A model generated the notes under the pieces. That model searched no databases. It worked only from the letters and a program-made list of their open reading frames with translations, and was not told the DNA's origin. From Symsagittifera roscoffensis (Eukaryota > Xenacoelomorpha > Acoela > Convolutidae): a stretch of 64,000 bases of DNA. The DNA lies in the NCBI RefSeq assembly GCF_963678635.1, contig NC_087066.1, positions 8,089,954 to 8,153,953 of the forward strand. Reading direction: 5' to 3'. Below, piece after piece: positions 34,201 through 43,573 of this stretch. Position 1 is the stretch's first letter, and every line of letters starts with the position of its first letter. A program made the position numbers and the translations under genes.

Positions 34201-36025
34201 CGAAAGTCTGAGCAAAAACAACTAAGATCTTGTCCTTGTTGCGGAATCCGCTTACAACTCACAAAATACACAGTCTGGTCTCGAAATGTTAATTTCCAAA
34301 TAAATTGTGGAATTTGGCAACGAATCGAATAGGACTTCTGTTTCCTTTTCCCCCCCACCTGCAAATTTTCATATATGAAGTTTCCGTTCACTTTGTCCGA
34401 TTGTCATGAATATTGACATGCAGACTAATTAGACCATGACAAACAAATTAGACCATGATAAACATTAGACCATGACAAAGGAAAAAGAGCCCAATTTTCT
34501 TGTCAATCGGTTTGTGGGAACAGTAATTCCACCCTTTTAAAATACCGAGTTTTATATTTGTTTTACGTGTTATTATGGCTAAATGCGTGATGTTACGATG
34601 TAAAGTATGAAGAACAAATCTGTTCACAGTTGTCAATTTGTTCACCATGCCAAATTTCATTGCATTATGACAACGTTATATAAGCTTTTCAAAATTGAAT
34701 TTGAAAGGGGGGACTGGAAAAGAGCCCAGTAATTTTACTTGTAAAAAATTGCAGGTGGGGGAAGGAAAAAGAGCCGATTTTGATTATTCGAAACTTTTAA
34801 AAAATGTTTGTCACTCTTGCTTGATCTTGGTTTGTCACTCTTGCTTGATCTTGGATTAATTTACAGAGATTGCAAAGTTTTTTAAATCCTGGAGAAGCAA
34901 AAAATGTGCCAAAACTTTTTTATGAGTTTTTTTAAATTTCTTATAAAAAATTATGCTCCAATCCTTAACAAAAGTCTAAGTGGACGTAACCCGAAAAAAA
35001 AACCCGCGAAAGATGACTTCAAGTGTACTTGAGGACCTTACATCACGACGCATCTGACAACTAATTCGAGGTCGTAAGTTAGTTTTAAGCTTTTACCGGT
35101 TCAGTTGACATCATGCACTCACGAAAGCATGAAACTGCTCCTGACTAGGCAAGCGGGAAATTGGCCCTCAAAGCTGGCACCTCCAAAAAAGGGATTTAAG
35201 ACTTATTCGATTACTCTCTCTCCTGCATTAAACTGGAGTCAAGCTCATTCAACCTTGACTTTGTGAAAAAAACTTATCATCCCGTCCCCTCCCCGTTGAT
35301 TGCATCATTAATACAATCAGTTGCTGAATATATTTCTTGAGAAACAAAGAAAGGGAACCTCATGGTTACAAATGACTCAGTCTTAGTAGGAGCCAAATTT
35401 CTATTAATAGGAGCTAGATTTGGGTTTGGCGCCTCAATTAGAAAAATACAAATTTTCTAGTATCATGCATTTAGCCTTAAAATCTTGCAAATAAAACAAG
35501 AGCGAAATAAAACAAGATTGTAATTGATGAATTTTCTAGTGAACCACGAACAAGGTATGGAAAAGTCGAATGATTGATCGAATCAAACTTCACAAGTTTA
35601 TCAGCCGCTGTTTTAAAATACATTTCTTAGTGTTTTCATTTTGCAAATTTCATGACATTGAATTCTGCTTTCAAACACTGGATTTTATGACAGTTCGTTA
35701 TGTTTTTTTTTACTTGTAATTTTCAATAATTATGGTTAATTTATCTATGAAATGAAATTTTGTCAGTCAGCAAGCTACCCGAAACCGATCTACCTCAGAA
35801 CCGAAACGAGGTAGAAATAAAAAAAAAGTACACAGCAGATGAAAAGTGGAAAAAAATCTACTGTATATTACCTGTCGAGTGTCATGTGTTTATAGACGTG
35901 TATATGGATACCCTTGTAGGCGAATGACGTCACCGTTTTGGAGTCTATCTGGTGGTCCTGCATTCCAGCATTATCACCATTCCTGAATGACATCAGCTCC
36001 TCGTCATCGTTATTATAGTCTGCGT
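18852..36025 (-). CDS. Multi-exon uncharacterised protein with C-terminal ApeC-like domain (5' end missing)
   Basis: Nine exons on the minus strand (36025-35872, 33109-32962, 32575-32467, 30794-30638, 30070-29972, 29178-29017, 27066-26838, 20341-20156, 19223-18852) join with matching phases to about 538 residues. The body resembles a family of long uncharacterised invertebrate proteins; I cannot name its function. A Lys/Gln-rich, probably coiled-coil segment (KKVKLNQQEIQKLKIQVNQV) precedes WPKGDYC...CPPGF...SCCI, which fits the ApeC domain of apextrin-like proteins; these are linked in other animals to binding of microbial surfaces. No start codon or signal peptide was found, so upstream exons lie beyond 36.1 kb. 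The last intron needs a GC donor. A retrotransposon sits in the 20.3-26.8 kb intron. Confidence 0.75.
20156..20341 (-). CDS. ApeC-like gene exon, GC donor
   Basis: Acceptor TTTTTCAAG. Encodes VTAHDIISELNQKDDQFEWN, then GEKFIVKPMELSRVILSDL and QVDQIK in 62 whole codons. No GT donor fits; AAG followed by GCTAGT gives a GC-AG intron and keeps the frame into the last exon. Confidence 0.7.
20559..20790. repeat. Two 101-bp direct repeats with a 30-bp spacer
   Basis: 20559-20659 and 20690-20790 both run from CCTTTGGTGAACTTGAATTG to GGTATAATGAACTT and look identical. The spacer is made of further GAACTT words. Lies in an intron of the ApeC-like gene. Confidence 0.85.
20958..21367 (-). repeat. 3' LTR of element 3
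   Basis: 410 bp, starts TGAGTTAGG and ends GGTTCCA on the plus strand (so TG..CA). Matches 24272-24681 along its full length. Confidence 0.92.
21368..22980. other. Non-coding 3' interior of element 3
   Basis: Between the RT fragment and the 3' LTR there are only unrelated short frames on the plus strand (21648-21914, 22137-22392, 22495-22722) without motifs. No integrase or envelope sequence is recognisable. Next to the 3' LTR the minus strand reads AAACCCGGATGGG, a weak candidate for the polypurine tract. Confidence 0.5.
23160..24250 (-). pseudogene. pol: Reverse transcriptase / RNase H fragment of element 3
   Basis: The 336-residue frame 24176-23166 starts inside the RT fingers (LAKGESLKIVLDARYLN just upstream), with FTTADMNSAYNQMPLDEQ, QYEFNRLFYGISIGPAAFSA and ITYLDDVFMQSQ (YLDD box). 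The thumb/connection has VKFLGHNIERKTITPLKSR. RNase H keeps YAMCDASNFGIGAALLQ, an RECTAIIYTLTEYEFLI segment and LFTDHKPIIF, giving D, E and D. The frame stops about ten codons later and the expected end of RNase H is lost. It is a different Ty3/Gypsy lineage from elements 1, 2 and 4. Because the primer site lies about 60 bases before the first RT residues, an internal deletion removed gag, protease and the RT start. Confidence 0.85.
24253..24270 (-). promoter_or_regulatory. Probable primer binding site of element 3
   Basis: One or two bases after the 5' LTR the minus strand reads TGGTGCGACCAGTGAGGC, starting with TGG as expected for pairing with a tRNA 3' CCA end. The tRNA species was not identified. 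Confidence 0.65.
24272..24681 (-). repeat. 5' LTR of element 3
   Basis: 410 bp, full-length match to 20958-21367. On the minus strand it is followed directly by the likely primer binding site. Confidence 0.92.
24690..26835. other. Intron of the ApeC-like gene, no gene seen
   Basis: AT-rich sequence with one short tandem repeat (25482-25550). No open frame with a recognisable motif and no RNA gene. Confidence 0.5.
25482..25550. repeat. Minisatellite, three copies of ~23 bp
   Basis: The unit AAAATATCATTCGTTTCATC repeats three times (25482, 25505, 25529) with small differences. Confidence 0.85.
26838..27066 (-). CDS. ApeC-like gene exon
   Basis: Acceptor TCTTCCAG, donor GTAATC. Encodes FSSTQWDSVFWDKDYARPDK, VTEELNKVFHKTES and GGSVKGWGVSVEAHAK. 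With the two carried bases it makes 77 whole codons. This is the most conserved-looking part of the body by eye. Confidence 0.8.
27440..27767. repeat. GCGGAATCCGC palindrome cluster A
   Basis: At least eight copies of GCGGAATCCGC-like words, the densest at 27670-27767 in the arrangement GTAAGCGGAATCCGCAAA / GTAAGTGGAATCCGCA, about 19-20 bases apart. Lies in an intron of the ApeC-like gene. Confidence 0.75.
27878..28290. repeat. Diverged tandem repeat, three units of ~130-170 bp
   Basis: Units start TGACCACTATTTGAGATCGA (27881), TGACCAGTATTTGGGATCGA (28047) and ATCAGTATTTAGGATCGA (about 28178). Each continues with TACTGACCTAATT and a TGTGTGTTGTGTTTC-like stretch. Confidence 0.75.
28345..28680. 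repeat. GCGGAATCCGC palindrome cluster B, inverted relative to A
   Basis: Words such as TTGCGGAATCCGCTTAC and TTGCGGAATCCACTTACAG repeat about every 19 bases at 28457-28550 and again to about 28675. The flanking TTAC lies on the opposite side compared with cluster A, so the two clusters face each other around the tandem repeat. Confidence 0.75.
29017..29178 (-). CDS. ApeC-like gene exon
   Basis: Acceptor TGTCTGTAAG, donor GTTACA. Encodes YLQSDDVKEMAQETVSNVMM through VLKQQEVTSE and ends with AG, completed by G in the next exon. Confidence 0.75.
29972..30070 (-). CDS. ApeC-like gene exon
   Basis: Acceptor GTTTCATAG, donor GTATAG. Encodes SMEKKLTIYGKHVTSGKLFT, then RLKNMPDVKGDV. 99 bases, carried phase preserved. 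Confidence 0.75.
30638..30794 (-). CDS. ApeC-like gene exon
   Basis: Acceptor CTTCTCCTAG, donor GTGAGA. Encodes DEWQSYVKLSSKVRFRFICD, then LKEDCDMLEQTMKEYPS and FFNLELNVVIKGT. Phase joins exactly to both neighbours. Confidence 0.75.
32467..32575 (-). CDS. ApeC-like gene exon
   Basis: Acceptor TCTGTTTCAG, donor GTCAGT. Encodes DEYKHVSYSNIEVFPVEKVA through GLKDGIML, ending with one base of a Gly codon that the next exon completes. Confidence 0.75.
32962..33109 (-). CDS. ApeC-like gene exon
   Basis: Acceptor TTTGTTTAG, donor GTAAGT. Encodes FYFMPLAWLVSSSAQSIFNP through VNHLNSF. 148 bases plus the two carried from the previous exon give 50 whole codons. Confidence 0.75.
34132..34340. repeat. 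Inverted copy of a ~210-bp dispersed repeat (left)
   Basis: From TTAAGAAGTCGAAATTTGTC to GGCAACGAATCGAATAGGAC, reverse-complementary to 37723-37934. It contains one TTGCGGAATCCGCTTAC word like those at 27.4-28.7 kb. Open frames over both copies translate similarly but share no known motif. Confidence 0.8.
34332..34491. mobile_element. hAT-like MITE, decayed left end
   Basis: The right end GGAAAAAGAGCC (to 34491) and the inner CCCACCTGCAAATTTT and GACATGCAGACTAATTAGAC words match the intact copies at 36.1-37.7 kb. The left end is altered (GGACTTCTGTTTCC), and no target duplication is seen. Confidence 0.5.
35872..36025 (-). CDS. ApeC-like gene, first detected exon
   Basis: Encodes DADYNNDDEELMSFRNGDNA through HVYKHMTLD, an acidic stretch. 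The donor is GACAG followed by GTAATA at 35871. The acceptor is uncertain: an AG before 36025 is used here, another lies a few bases further in. It ends with two bases (AG) completed by A from the next exon. Confidence 0.65.
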
Positions 36026-36108
36026 CTAGTTGCCAGGTTGAGTTGAAAAAATCTATGCACTCTTCCCCAAAATATAGCGCAGCTACCCTTCCACTTAAAA
36101 CTATTATT

Positions 36109-36317
36109 GGCTCTTTTTCCTTCCCCCCCACCTGCAAATTTTTTACATGTAAATTTGTTGATCATGATTAATGTCCAATTGTTATGAAAATTTACATACA
36201 GACTAATAAGGTCACGACAAACATATTTGGTCTTCATGCTCAACCTCGTAAGACCACTAGTTACACTAATATATTGAAGCTCGTGTGAGGTGGGGGTGGG
36301 GGGAAGGAAAAAGAGCC
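36109..36317. mobile_element. hAT-like MITE, 209 bp, perfect 8-bp target duplication
   Basis: Terminal inverted repeats start GGCTCTTTTTCCTTCCCCCC on both ends. The 8-bp flanks CTATTATT (36101-36108 and 36318-36325) are identical, as expected for hAT-type insertion. No coding capacity. It lies just upstream of the first detected ApeC-like exon. Confidence 0.9.
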
Positions 36318-36636
36318 CTATTATTAGACCCCCCTCCCTCCCCTCACCAGTATTTTTTTCCAACTATTATTTTTGTTCACATTGTCCGATTGTTATGAAA
36401 AATGACATGCTGACAAATAATATTACAGACACATTACAGACATATTAGACCATGACAAAAAAATTTGGACGATATATTAAACCTTGTAAAACCAATCGTT
36501 ACACTACAAAACTGATGCTCGTGTGAGGTGGGGAAAAAGATTCTGTTTTAGAGATAATTGAGTATTTCAAAAACAGTTTTGGTCTCGTATGCAACAAGCA
36601 ACACTTAATAGTTCCTTTACAAAACTGAAATGATGG

Positions 36637-36842
36637 GGCTCTTTTTCCTTTCCCCGACCTCACATAAGCATCGATTTCAAGGTGTAACGAGTGGTTTTAC
36701 AAGGTTGAGTATGAGGACCAAAAATCGTTGGTCATGGCCTACTTATACTTTGTCCGTATTTCAGATTTTATAACAATCCGACAATGTGAACAATGGACTC
36801 TGAAAAATTTGTAGTTGTGGGGGGGAGGGGAGAAAAAGAGCC
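36637..36842. mobile_element. hAT-like MITE, 206 bp, 8-bp target duplication (7 of 8)
   Basis: Ends GGCTCTTTTTCCTTTCCCC and ...GAGAAAAAGAGCC form inverted repeats. Flanks AATGATGG (36629-36636) and AATGTTGG (36843-36850) differ at one base. Inner sequence is inverted relative to the 36109 copy. Confidence 0.85.
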
Positions 36843-37484
36843 AATGTTGGCTCGAAATTTTGTCATGTTTTAGTGTTCATCAGTCGTACCTTTGTTCGAG
36901 GCTTTATTACTGCCCCTCCCTCCCCCACGGCTTGTGATGTAATGTGGTTAGTACCAAATAAAATTCTAAGAAAAAACTACCCGATTTTTCACCCCCCTAC
37001 CTCCCGCACATTAATTAAGCCAATCCACGAGTGGTTTTATGACGAGGGGGGGGGGGGGTAAAATACCCTAGCTGAATTCAAATAGCTCATAATGAAGAAT
37101 GAGCAAGCTAAATTGGGGTCGAGTCTGTTTTCATATTGACCTCTTGTTGCAGTATTTGCCACCACAAGAAATAAAAGATTGGACACAAGGAAATTTTGCA
37201 TTGTGATCGTTTTTAATACAATTTTCTAGATTATCAGTCAAACCAAGAAACGGCCTTTATTTAAAGTCGTACTCTTAGTCTTAAAAATATTGATTTTGCG
37301 GTAAAGTGTTGACTTCTGCTTCTAAGAAAGAGCTAAATAAGTGGGAACAATTATAGTCCATTTCTGATGATTTTCAGCCAAAATATGACTCACTGAATAC
37401 AGATAAATTTCAGCTTCTCTGATATGCTAACTAATCAGTTCAGCGACGTAACCATTGGTTTTCTGAAGTTTTGCAAACGCTGTT

Positions 37485-37673
37485 GGCTCTTTTTCCTTAA
37501 ACATAAGCGTCAATTTTATGGTGTAATGAGGGATTTTACAAGGTTAATTATGAAGACCAAAAATGTTTGTCATGGCCTAATTAGCTCGCATGCCAATTTT
37601 TGTAACATTCGGATAAAGTGAACAAAATTTCACAAGTAAAATTTTGCAGGTGGGGGGAAAAGGAAAAAGAGCC
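37485..37673. mobile_element. hAT-like MITE, 189 bp, perfect 8-bp target duplication
   Basis: Ends GGCTCTTTTTCCTTAAAC and ...AAAAGGAAAAAGAGCC. Flanks ACGCTGTT (37477-37484 and 37674-37681) are identical. Confidence 0.9.
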
Positions 37674-37722
37674 ACGCTGTTTCCCCCAATGTGTTGTTTT
37701 CGCCACACGAAAATTATGTGTA

Positions 37723-37934
37723 CAGAAAATCCTATTCGATTCGTTGCCAAAAACCACAATTTATTTGGAAATTAACATTTCGAGACCAGACTGGGTATTT
37801 TGTGAGTTGTAAGCGGTTTCCGCAACAAGGACAAGATCTTAGTTGTTTTTGCTCCGAGTTTCGATACGAAAGTAACGGAATATTTGTGTTCGGGGTGGGT
37901 TTTTTTTCTTCAGACAATTTCGACTTTTTAACTA
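37723..37934. repeat. Inverted copy of a ~210-bp dispersed repeat (right)
   Basis: From CAGAAAATCCTATTCGATTC to AATTTCGACTTTTTAACTA, reverse-complementary to 34132-34340. Both copies abut a GGCTCTTTTTCC-type MITE. Confidence 0.8.
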
Positions 37935-39158
37935 GCCATTTTTGACAGAATTTTTTTATATCATTCAAAAAGTATTGTTTTCCTGAGCTCAATTTTGAAA
38001 AGATATTTCACCTGTGATCATTTCTCGTAAAATTATGGGGTTTAAAGATTGCCATTTTGGCCAATTTGGGACATTTAACGCGCAATCCAATTGGTTGAAG
38101 AAGCTTAATTGCCATAATTGATTTGTTACAATGAGCTAAAATTATCTTTTTGTACTTTAAATGGCGTGTGGGGTGATGATTTTCATTTAAAAATTTCAAA
38201 TTTTAGAGCAAAATTTTCATTGTATTTTATTATATTTAATTTTGTAATGTAATTACTGCTCCATAAAACCTTAAGAGGCAGTCGGAACATTCAGAGCTTC
38301 GCCCTGATACGAGCTGTCTTGTTGTTTTTTGTTCTTTCATTCTGTTTGAGCGCTCCGGCAATATTTTAGCATGCTTGGAGACTCTTTTCTGGATTCCAGA
38401 GACCGGCAAATTTCCAGTTCCCCCTTTGATTTTTTATGAAGTTCAATGTACAAAAATCAATTTAAAATGGTTTATCATGACATAAACTACATTGCAACGT
38501 GTCAGCGTGAACAGGTGAACAAATTTTCACAACATTTCTTATATGCACAACGCCGTGAGAACAATTTTTGAATAATTTCATTCTGTAACTTTACGAGGGG
38601 GTCGGAAACTGGAAAAGAGCCCAGACACCTACTAACATCAAAATGGGCTGCTATATAGGTCAAAAGTCTGGCCTTATAAAGAATTTTAAGAAATTTATCC
38701 CGCTTTGACGTTTCTCGGATAAAACGTTAAGTGTGAGAGAGTGTTGCCAAAAGAGTTGCCATTAAATGCTCTCTTTTCTCCCCCCCCCACCCCTCTATTA
38801 AATTCGGTAATGTGTATCCAGCTTTAGGCAACTATTTTTAATTGTCATAGCTAGAATTGTTTTCATGACAAAAGTACCCTATAACTCCACCAAAATCGAT
38901 TTTAATTGCGTAGAAACCTTCCAATAGAAACCTAAGTTTTGCCATTTGATGGCAATAAAACTTGTTTGTGTCAACGTTAAAATGCAATGAGATCTATTTT
39001 TTCTCTCCAAAGCAAAGAATATCTCGCTCCTTTTCACACCCCCCACATTTCTAATTTTCTAGCGTTATACTTGTTGTTCGTTTTGCTATAGCTAGCTAAA
39101 TGCATCATATGATCGCAACATATTTGTTTTGGGCCGCGCAAATATTTCGGTCGCATAA

Positions 39159-39230
39159 GGTCGCAACATACCCATTTTGAGTCGCAAGGGTCGCAGCATA
39201 CCCATTTTGAGTCGCAATGGTCGCAACATA
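39159..39230. repeat. 30-bp tandem repeat, 2.4 copies
   Basis: Units GGTCGCAACATACCCATTTT..., GGTCGCAGCATACCCATTTT... and a partial GGTCGCAACATA at 39159, 39189 and 39219. The 30-base period keeps an open frame on the minus strand, but I see no reason to call it coding. Confidence 0.85.
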
Positions 39231-40287
39231 AGTCGTCGACCTCGAACCGGGATGAATGAATGATGACCAAATATGTTCAAGATTGTTGGTTTGTTAAACA
39301 TGCCAACTTTCATTCAAATAAGACAATTTTTGAGTTGTTTTTAAGAACCGAAACTAAACGATGAGGGGATAAGTGGGAAAAAAACCCAGTTCAAACAAAT
39401 TGACCAAATTGGCCAGGATAGCAGGCAACTTTTTTGAATTTCAAGCATTTAAATGGTAGCAATTAATTGGTCAAAATTTTTTTGTCAGTTCAGTCTGGAT
39501 AAAAATTTTTGTCGGTTCAGTCTGGAATTCGGTTCAGTCTGGATAATAAAGTACCGACACGATAAACAGTAATAAAATTTAAATGTTCAGCTGAAGGAAA
39601 ATGAGCTAACAAAACTGCAAGTATGAAGGCAAAACCTCAATAGTAATTCAACTATTTATCAAGTTCTAAGTAATTAGTCAGTTTTTTGGGAAATTTTGAA
39701 CACTTAAAAAACGGATTCATAAAAATTTTTGCCATCTTTGAACTTATATGAAAATTTTACCGCACATGTTATGTAAAGGACAAAACCATAAAATCCGCGT
39801 CTGGCAATGTGATATTTCCAAACATCCTGTCTCAAATGAAACCGGATTTTATTAAAGTAAATGAATTGCAACCTTAAAATCGTTTATAGCCATCTTTTTG
39901 AGTCATTGAAGTATACGATCAATTATTAAAAATTAGACAAAAGTTTCCACGTGAAAATGGAAAAAAAAAATTTTAGAGTTATTATTTTAAATTACATAAA
40001 TCAGGGAGGTGATAATAATTACGATTTCTTGATTTTGTGGTTTTGCAACATCTATGTGAAACTGCAACTGCAATAGCAGTAACGTGATGTAACAATCAGT
40101 GGACTATTCTATTTATAATATACCATTGTCCCAGGTGACTGAATCTAAAACCTTCGGTACATCGCTGGGCAATTATGAATCTACGTAAATCTCAGCAGCT
40201 CTCAAAATGGAAAACTATCAACTCGATTAACAATTAAATTCTTTGGAATTATAATTTAATTTTCCATGATACCTCGTAGGATATCAC

Positions 40288-40560
40288 ATGGCGCAGCCAG
40301 CAGGATTCTCAGTTCAGGACAATCGCACTGATATGGCAATACCAATATTTTGGGCTTCAGCGAACCTAGACACACCGTGGCAATTCAAAGTTTGGTTAGA
40401 GCAATTTCTAATGGCAATCACGGTCAAGGAAAATATCAATCCAGAAAATATGCTCGAAGATTCTAAGGAATTACTGGAAGAACCACAACCAATACCGGTT
40501 TTAAACACTTGTTCGTATTCGCTTTCCGATTTAAACACTTTTTTGTATTCGCTTTCTTAA
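40288..40560 (+). pseudogene. gag: Isolated gag N-terminus of the element 1/4 lineage
   Basis: Starts ATGGCGCAGCCAGCAGGATT, nearly the same bases as the gag start at 59091, and encodes MAQPAGFS, IFWASANLDTPWQFKVWLEQ and KENINPENML, parallel to element 1 (KENINIENLL). It stops at 40560 after a 30-bp tandem duplication (40501-40560, TTAAACACTTGTTCGTATTC units). No protease or pol follows, so this is a fragment. Surrounding sequence to 41 kb shows nothing else of the element. Confidence 0.8.
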
Positions 40561-41026
40561 CGGCTATTCTCTATTCTTTTTGTGGCATAACATGTATTTT
40601 CACTCTTAAATTACCCAAGTTTGTTTTTTCCTGACTCCAATGATTGACTTTGTTCAACAGGGGCTTTTTAGTTCGAGAAAAATAGAGGCGAACTGTCAGA
40701 ACTCGATTAAAATACCTCTCTTTAGTTGCCGTACTTTCTCAGCTCAAGGATTTACACCAGCACCAATAAAAACAATTTTTCAAACACATATAGTCGTCAT
40801 CACTCGAATGAGAGCGATAGTTTTAACTAAATTTTTAGTATTTTTCTCGTGAAGAAAAGTGCCGTTCAACGGATTTGAACTTATTATCTTTGTATTTTGA
40901 ACCGGTTGCTTTCACCGTTGTTTGTACTACTCGTTCGAAATAGTGAAACTGTTTCAGATTTTGTTATGGCCCTCAGAGCAGCTAAATTCTTAAATGACCT
41001 GCTTCCGCTTACAAGAGGATCGACTT

Positions 41027-41605
41027 CTATAGCAAACCCATCGCCAAATATGCCGTGGTGACTGAGTTAATGATATTGTTCGACTGGCGGATCATGGTCG
41101 GGACTGCTGGTACTCTGTTGAAGTGCAGAAAACTATTGCTCTGCGGGCCGTTATCCAATTCCGCAACCCAAATGTATAACACCCGCCTTTTATTTTTCCA
41201 CTGCAGGTCTCGAACTTCTGATTTATTGTCAGCGTTTGTATTCAAGTCAACGTATTTAGCCATTATGCCATTTAGGATGCTGCCCACTTCTTACAGTGGA
41301 TGCCTGATTCCCCTCAAGGAGTCCTGTGGCAATGTCGGCTGCATCCTAAGAATTTTCAGCATCGAGCCCCACAGCACAGGGCCACCCGCAATGCGAAAAA
41401 AAGCAATGCTTGTATTTGCTTCAAAAAACAATGTTGACGACAACCCCCCCCCCCACCCCCCCCACCTGTTCACGCGTCGAGAACATAAAAGAACCGTGAA
41501 ACGATCTCTCATCAGGCGGCGCATGATGCCGATGGACTGCATTTGTGCGTCCATTAGGATGAAGTGACGTCTGGTGAAATTGGCCAGACAGCGCTTTGGG
41601 GGCAT
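41027..41605 (-). pseudogene. Unidentified open frames, possible decayed exon
   Basis: Two minus-strand frames in the same register (41605-41291 and 41287-41027) are separated by one stop, giving about 190 open codons in a less AT-rich block. They include ANFTRRHFILMDAQMQSIGI and WVAELDNGPQSNSFLHFN. The plus strand is also open for 170 codons (41055-41567). A C-rich run (41444-41466) lies inside. I do not recognise a family; the strand choice is weak and it may be non-coding. Confidence 0.25.
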
Positions 41606-42492
41606 AACAGGGGGCCAAGCTGGCGCAAGCGGGCATTAAAGCAAGCAACTTGGCTCGAAGACGCACTGCTCTTTAATTTAACGCTTTTTTATTCTCTTAT
41701 AAAGAAAAAAAAATCTCGGAAAGCTTAACTCATTCGTTGAAGCCATTTTATTTCGCAATAACTTTCGTAGACGCAAAAGCTTTCATAAGTAAAGTCTTTC
41801 TGTTTCCTGTTTTCACGTCAAAGTTTTAGAGGAGTGGTCTCCATGCAGTAGCGGAGAACATAAAGTCTGAGGTGCGAATCCTGCACCTGTATGGGGTGAT
41901 GAGCAAGTTATGTTGCTACTCTTCCCAGCTCATATCGTAAGCCATTTCAGTTTTTGAAATCAATTTTTCTAAAAACAACCTCAGTTGAAGACCTATAAAC
42001 AGAGAAAGTCCAAACAAATAAAATATGAATTTTCCTCAAGTGGTCTACTCCTAGTTTAGTAACGAAAAACAAATTGCACAAATGAAATACCGCGTTCCTT
42101 AAAACAGCCTTTCAGCAATGTTGTCTACACTTTCGCAATTGCCATGTTTTTATTGCGATACATGATATTCTGTTCTATCTCCTGTTGGACAACAGACTCT
42201 CGCTTGCTCTTAAATCAGTGGTTTTTCTTCACTCTTTTCAAGAAAGGAGTCTTATTAGACTACTAGTCACTTTCCTTGCGTTCAAAGTTATATTCCTTTC
42301 AATTAATGATACTCTGTTTTTCTTGATTTTCACTTGAAAGCCTCCATATAGTTGCAAAACTTCGTTTTGTTAACTGGTTGTTGTTTCTGTCCACACTTAC
42401 CTGTTCGCAGGTCTCAAGATCGTTTCCAGCTCTTGTCAATCCATGGTGATCCACAGCTCTTCGTTGCACTCCGTGTTTAGCTGCAAAGCTGT

Positions 42493-42769
42493 AATCCTTA
42501 ACATTTTAAGCTTTCAAGCTTTTTCTTGCTTACGTAAATTAAAAATTAGTTTTGCGCGCTCGACCACTTTTATAAAATCACTGAAACTTGCACTGGTCTA
42601 CTAGCTTTGCCTTCACTACAATCAATAGGATAATGATTGATTGTAGTGAAGGCAAAGCTAGTAAACCAGTGCAAGTTTCAGTGATTTTAAAAAAGTAGTC
42701 CAGCGCGTAAACCTAATTTTTAATTTACGTAAGCAAGAAAAAGCTTGAAAGCTTAAAATTCTTAGGATT
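42493..42769. repeat. Large hairpin: ~134-bp arms, 9-bp loop
   Basis: AATCCTTAACATTTTAAGCT at the left mirrors AGCTTAAAATTCTTAGGATT at the right; the centre is CTACAATCAAT, nine bases, then ATTGATTGTAG. Arms match along nearly all their length, for example CACTGAAACTTGCACTGGT against ACCAGTGCAAGTTTCAGTG. No coding sequence, and no clear target duplication. A foldback MITE or recent inverted duplication. Confidence 0.9.
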
Positions 42770-43573
42770 TCTCATACATTAACGTTTTCCTTTTGCTACA
42801 CAAATTGGCTTTTTCCTTACTGTTTTTGATCCAATTTCGTTGAATTCAGTTTTCCTCTCTCCAGCAGATTGCAAAAAGAACAGTATAGCGTCAGTTGAAC
42901 GCTCAACTTTTTTCCTCTCTTTTTTAAGGATATATTTTTTTCTGTGATAACGCATGAATACTGAATTAAAATAGACTCCGCATTCGAACCCTGCATTATC
43001 ATGACCACACCTACTTTTTCCTCTGAGTTGTAAGTAATAACTCAAAATTGCTCATAGCTGCAATAAAATATAACATTCAACCCTCATTCCCCTCGCGCCC
43101 TGACTCGGTAGGGTTAAAGTTTCTTGAATTTTAGCGATGATTTTCTACGGAATCATTACTGAAGTAGCTCTGAAACATCGCAGGTTTAGCTATGCAGAAA
43201 AACTATGCATTATGCATGAATCAGCGCTGGAAAATAGCGATCACTGGGATACTACAGAAAAAGCGATAACTAACGGTGGGACAATTATTTGGGATTCGCT
43301 TAAAATTCATAAAATTCTCAGTTCGGCCTCGTTAAGGTCGTATTTGGAAGTGATTGTATTTGGGAATCATGTAAAAATTCACCAAAATTTTCAGTTTGGC
43401 CTCGTCTGCTGGTTTTGAAAACAAATTGAACTTTTTAAGCAGTTTTGAAACATTGTGCTCATATCCAGCTCAAACAACGATTCAAAGCAACCAAACTGCT
43501 CGAAATATTGATAAATTTTGCGTGGTGTTTAAGCGTAAAATAAATGAAATTTTAAAAAAAGAACCATGAATAT

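Noticed and set aside
39034-39313. Cysteine-rich minus-strand repeat protein
   Set aside because: The Cys pattern comes from the 30-bp DNA tandem repeat; no gene context.
41830-41900. AGGTGC-GAATCCT-GCACCT stem-loop resembling a T arm
   Set aside because: The loop lacks the TTC consensus and no D or anticodon arm precedes it.
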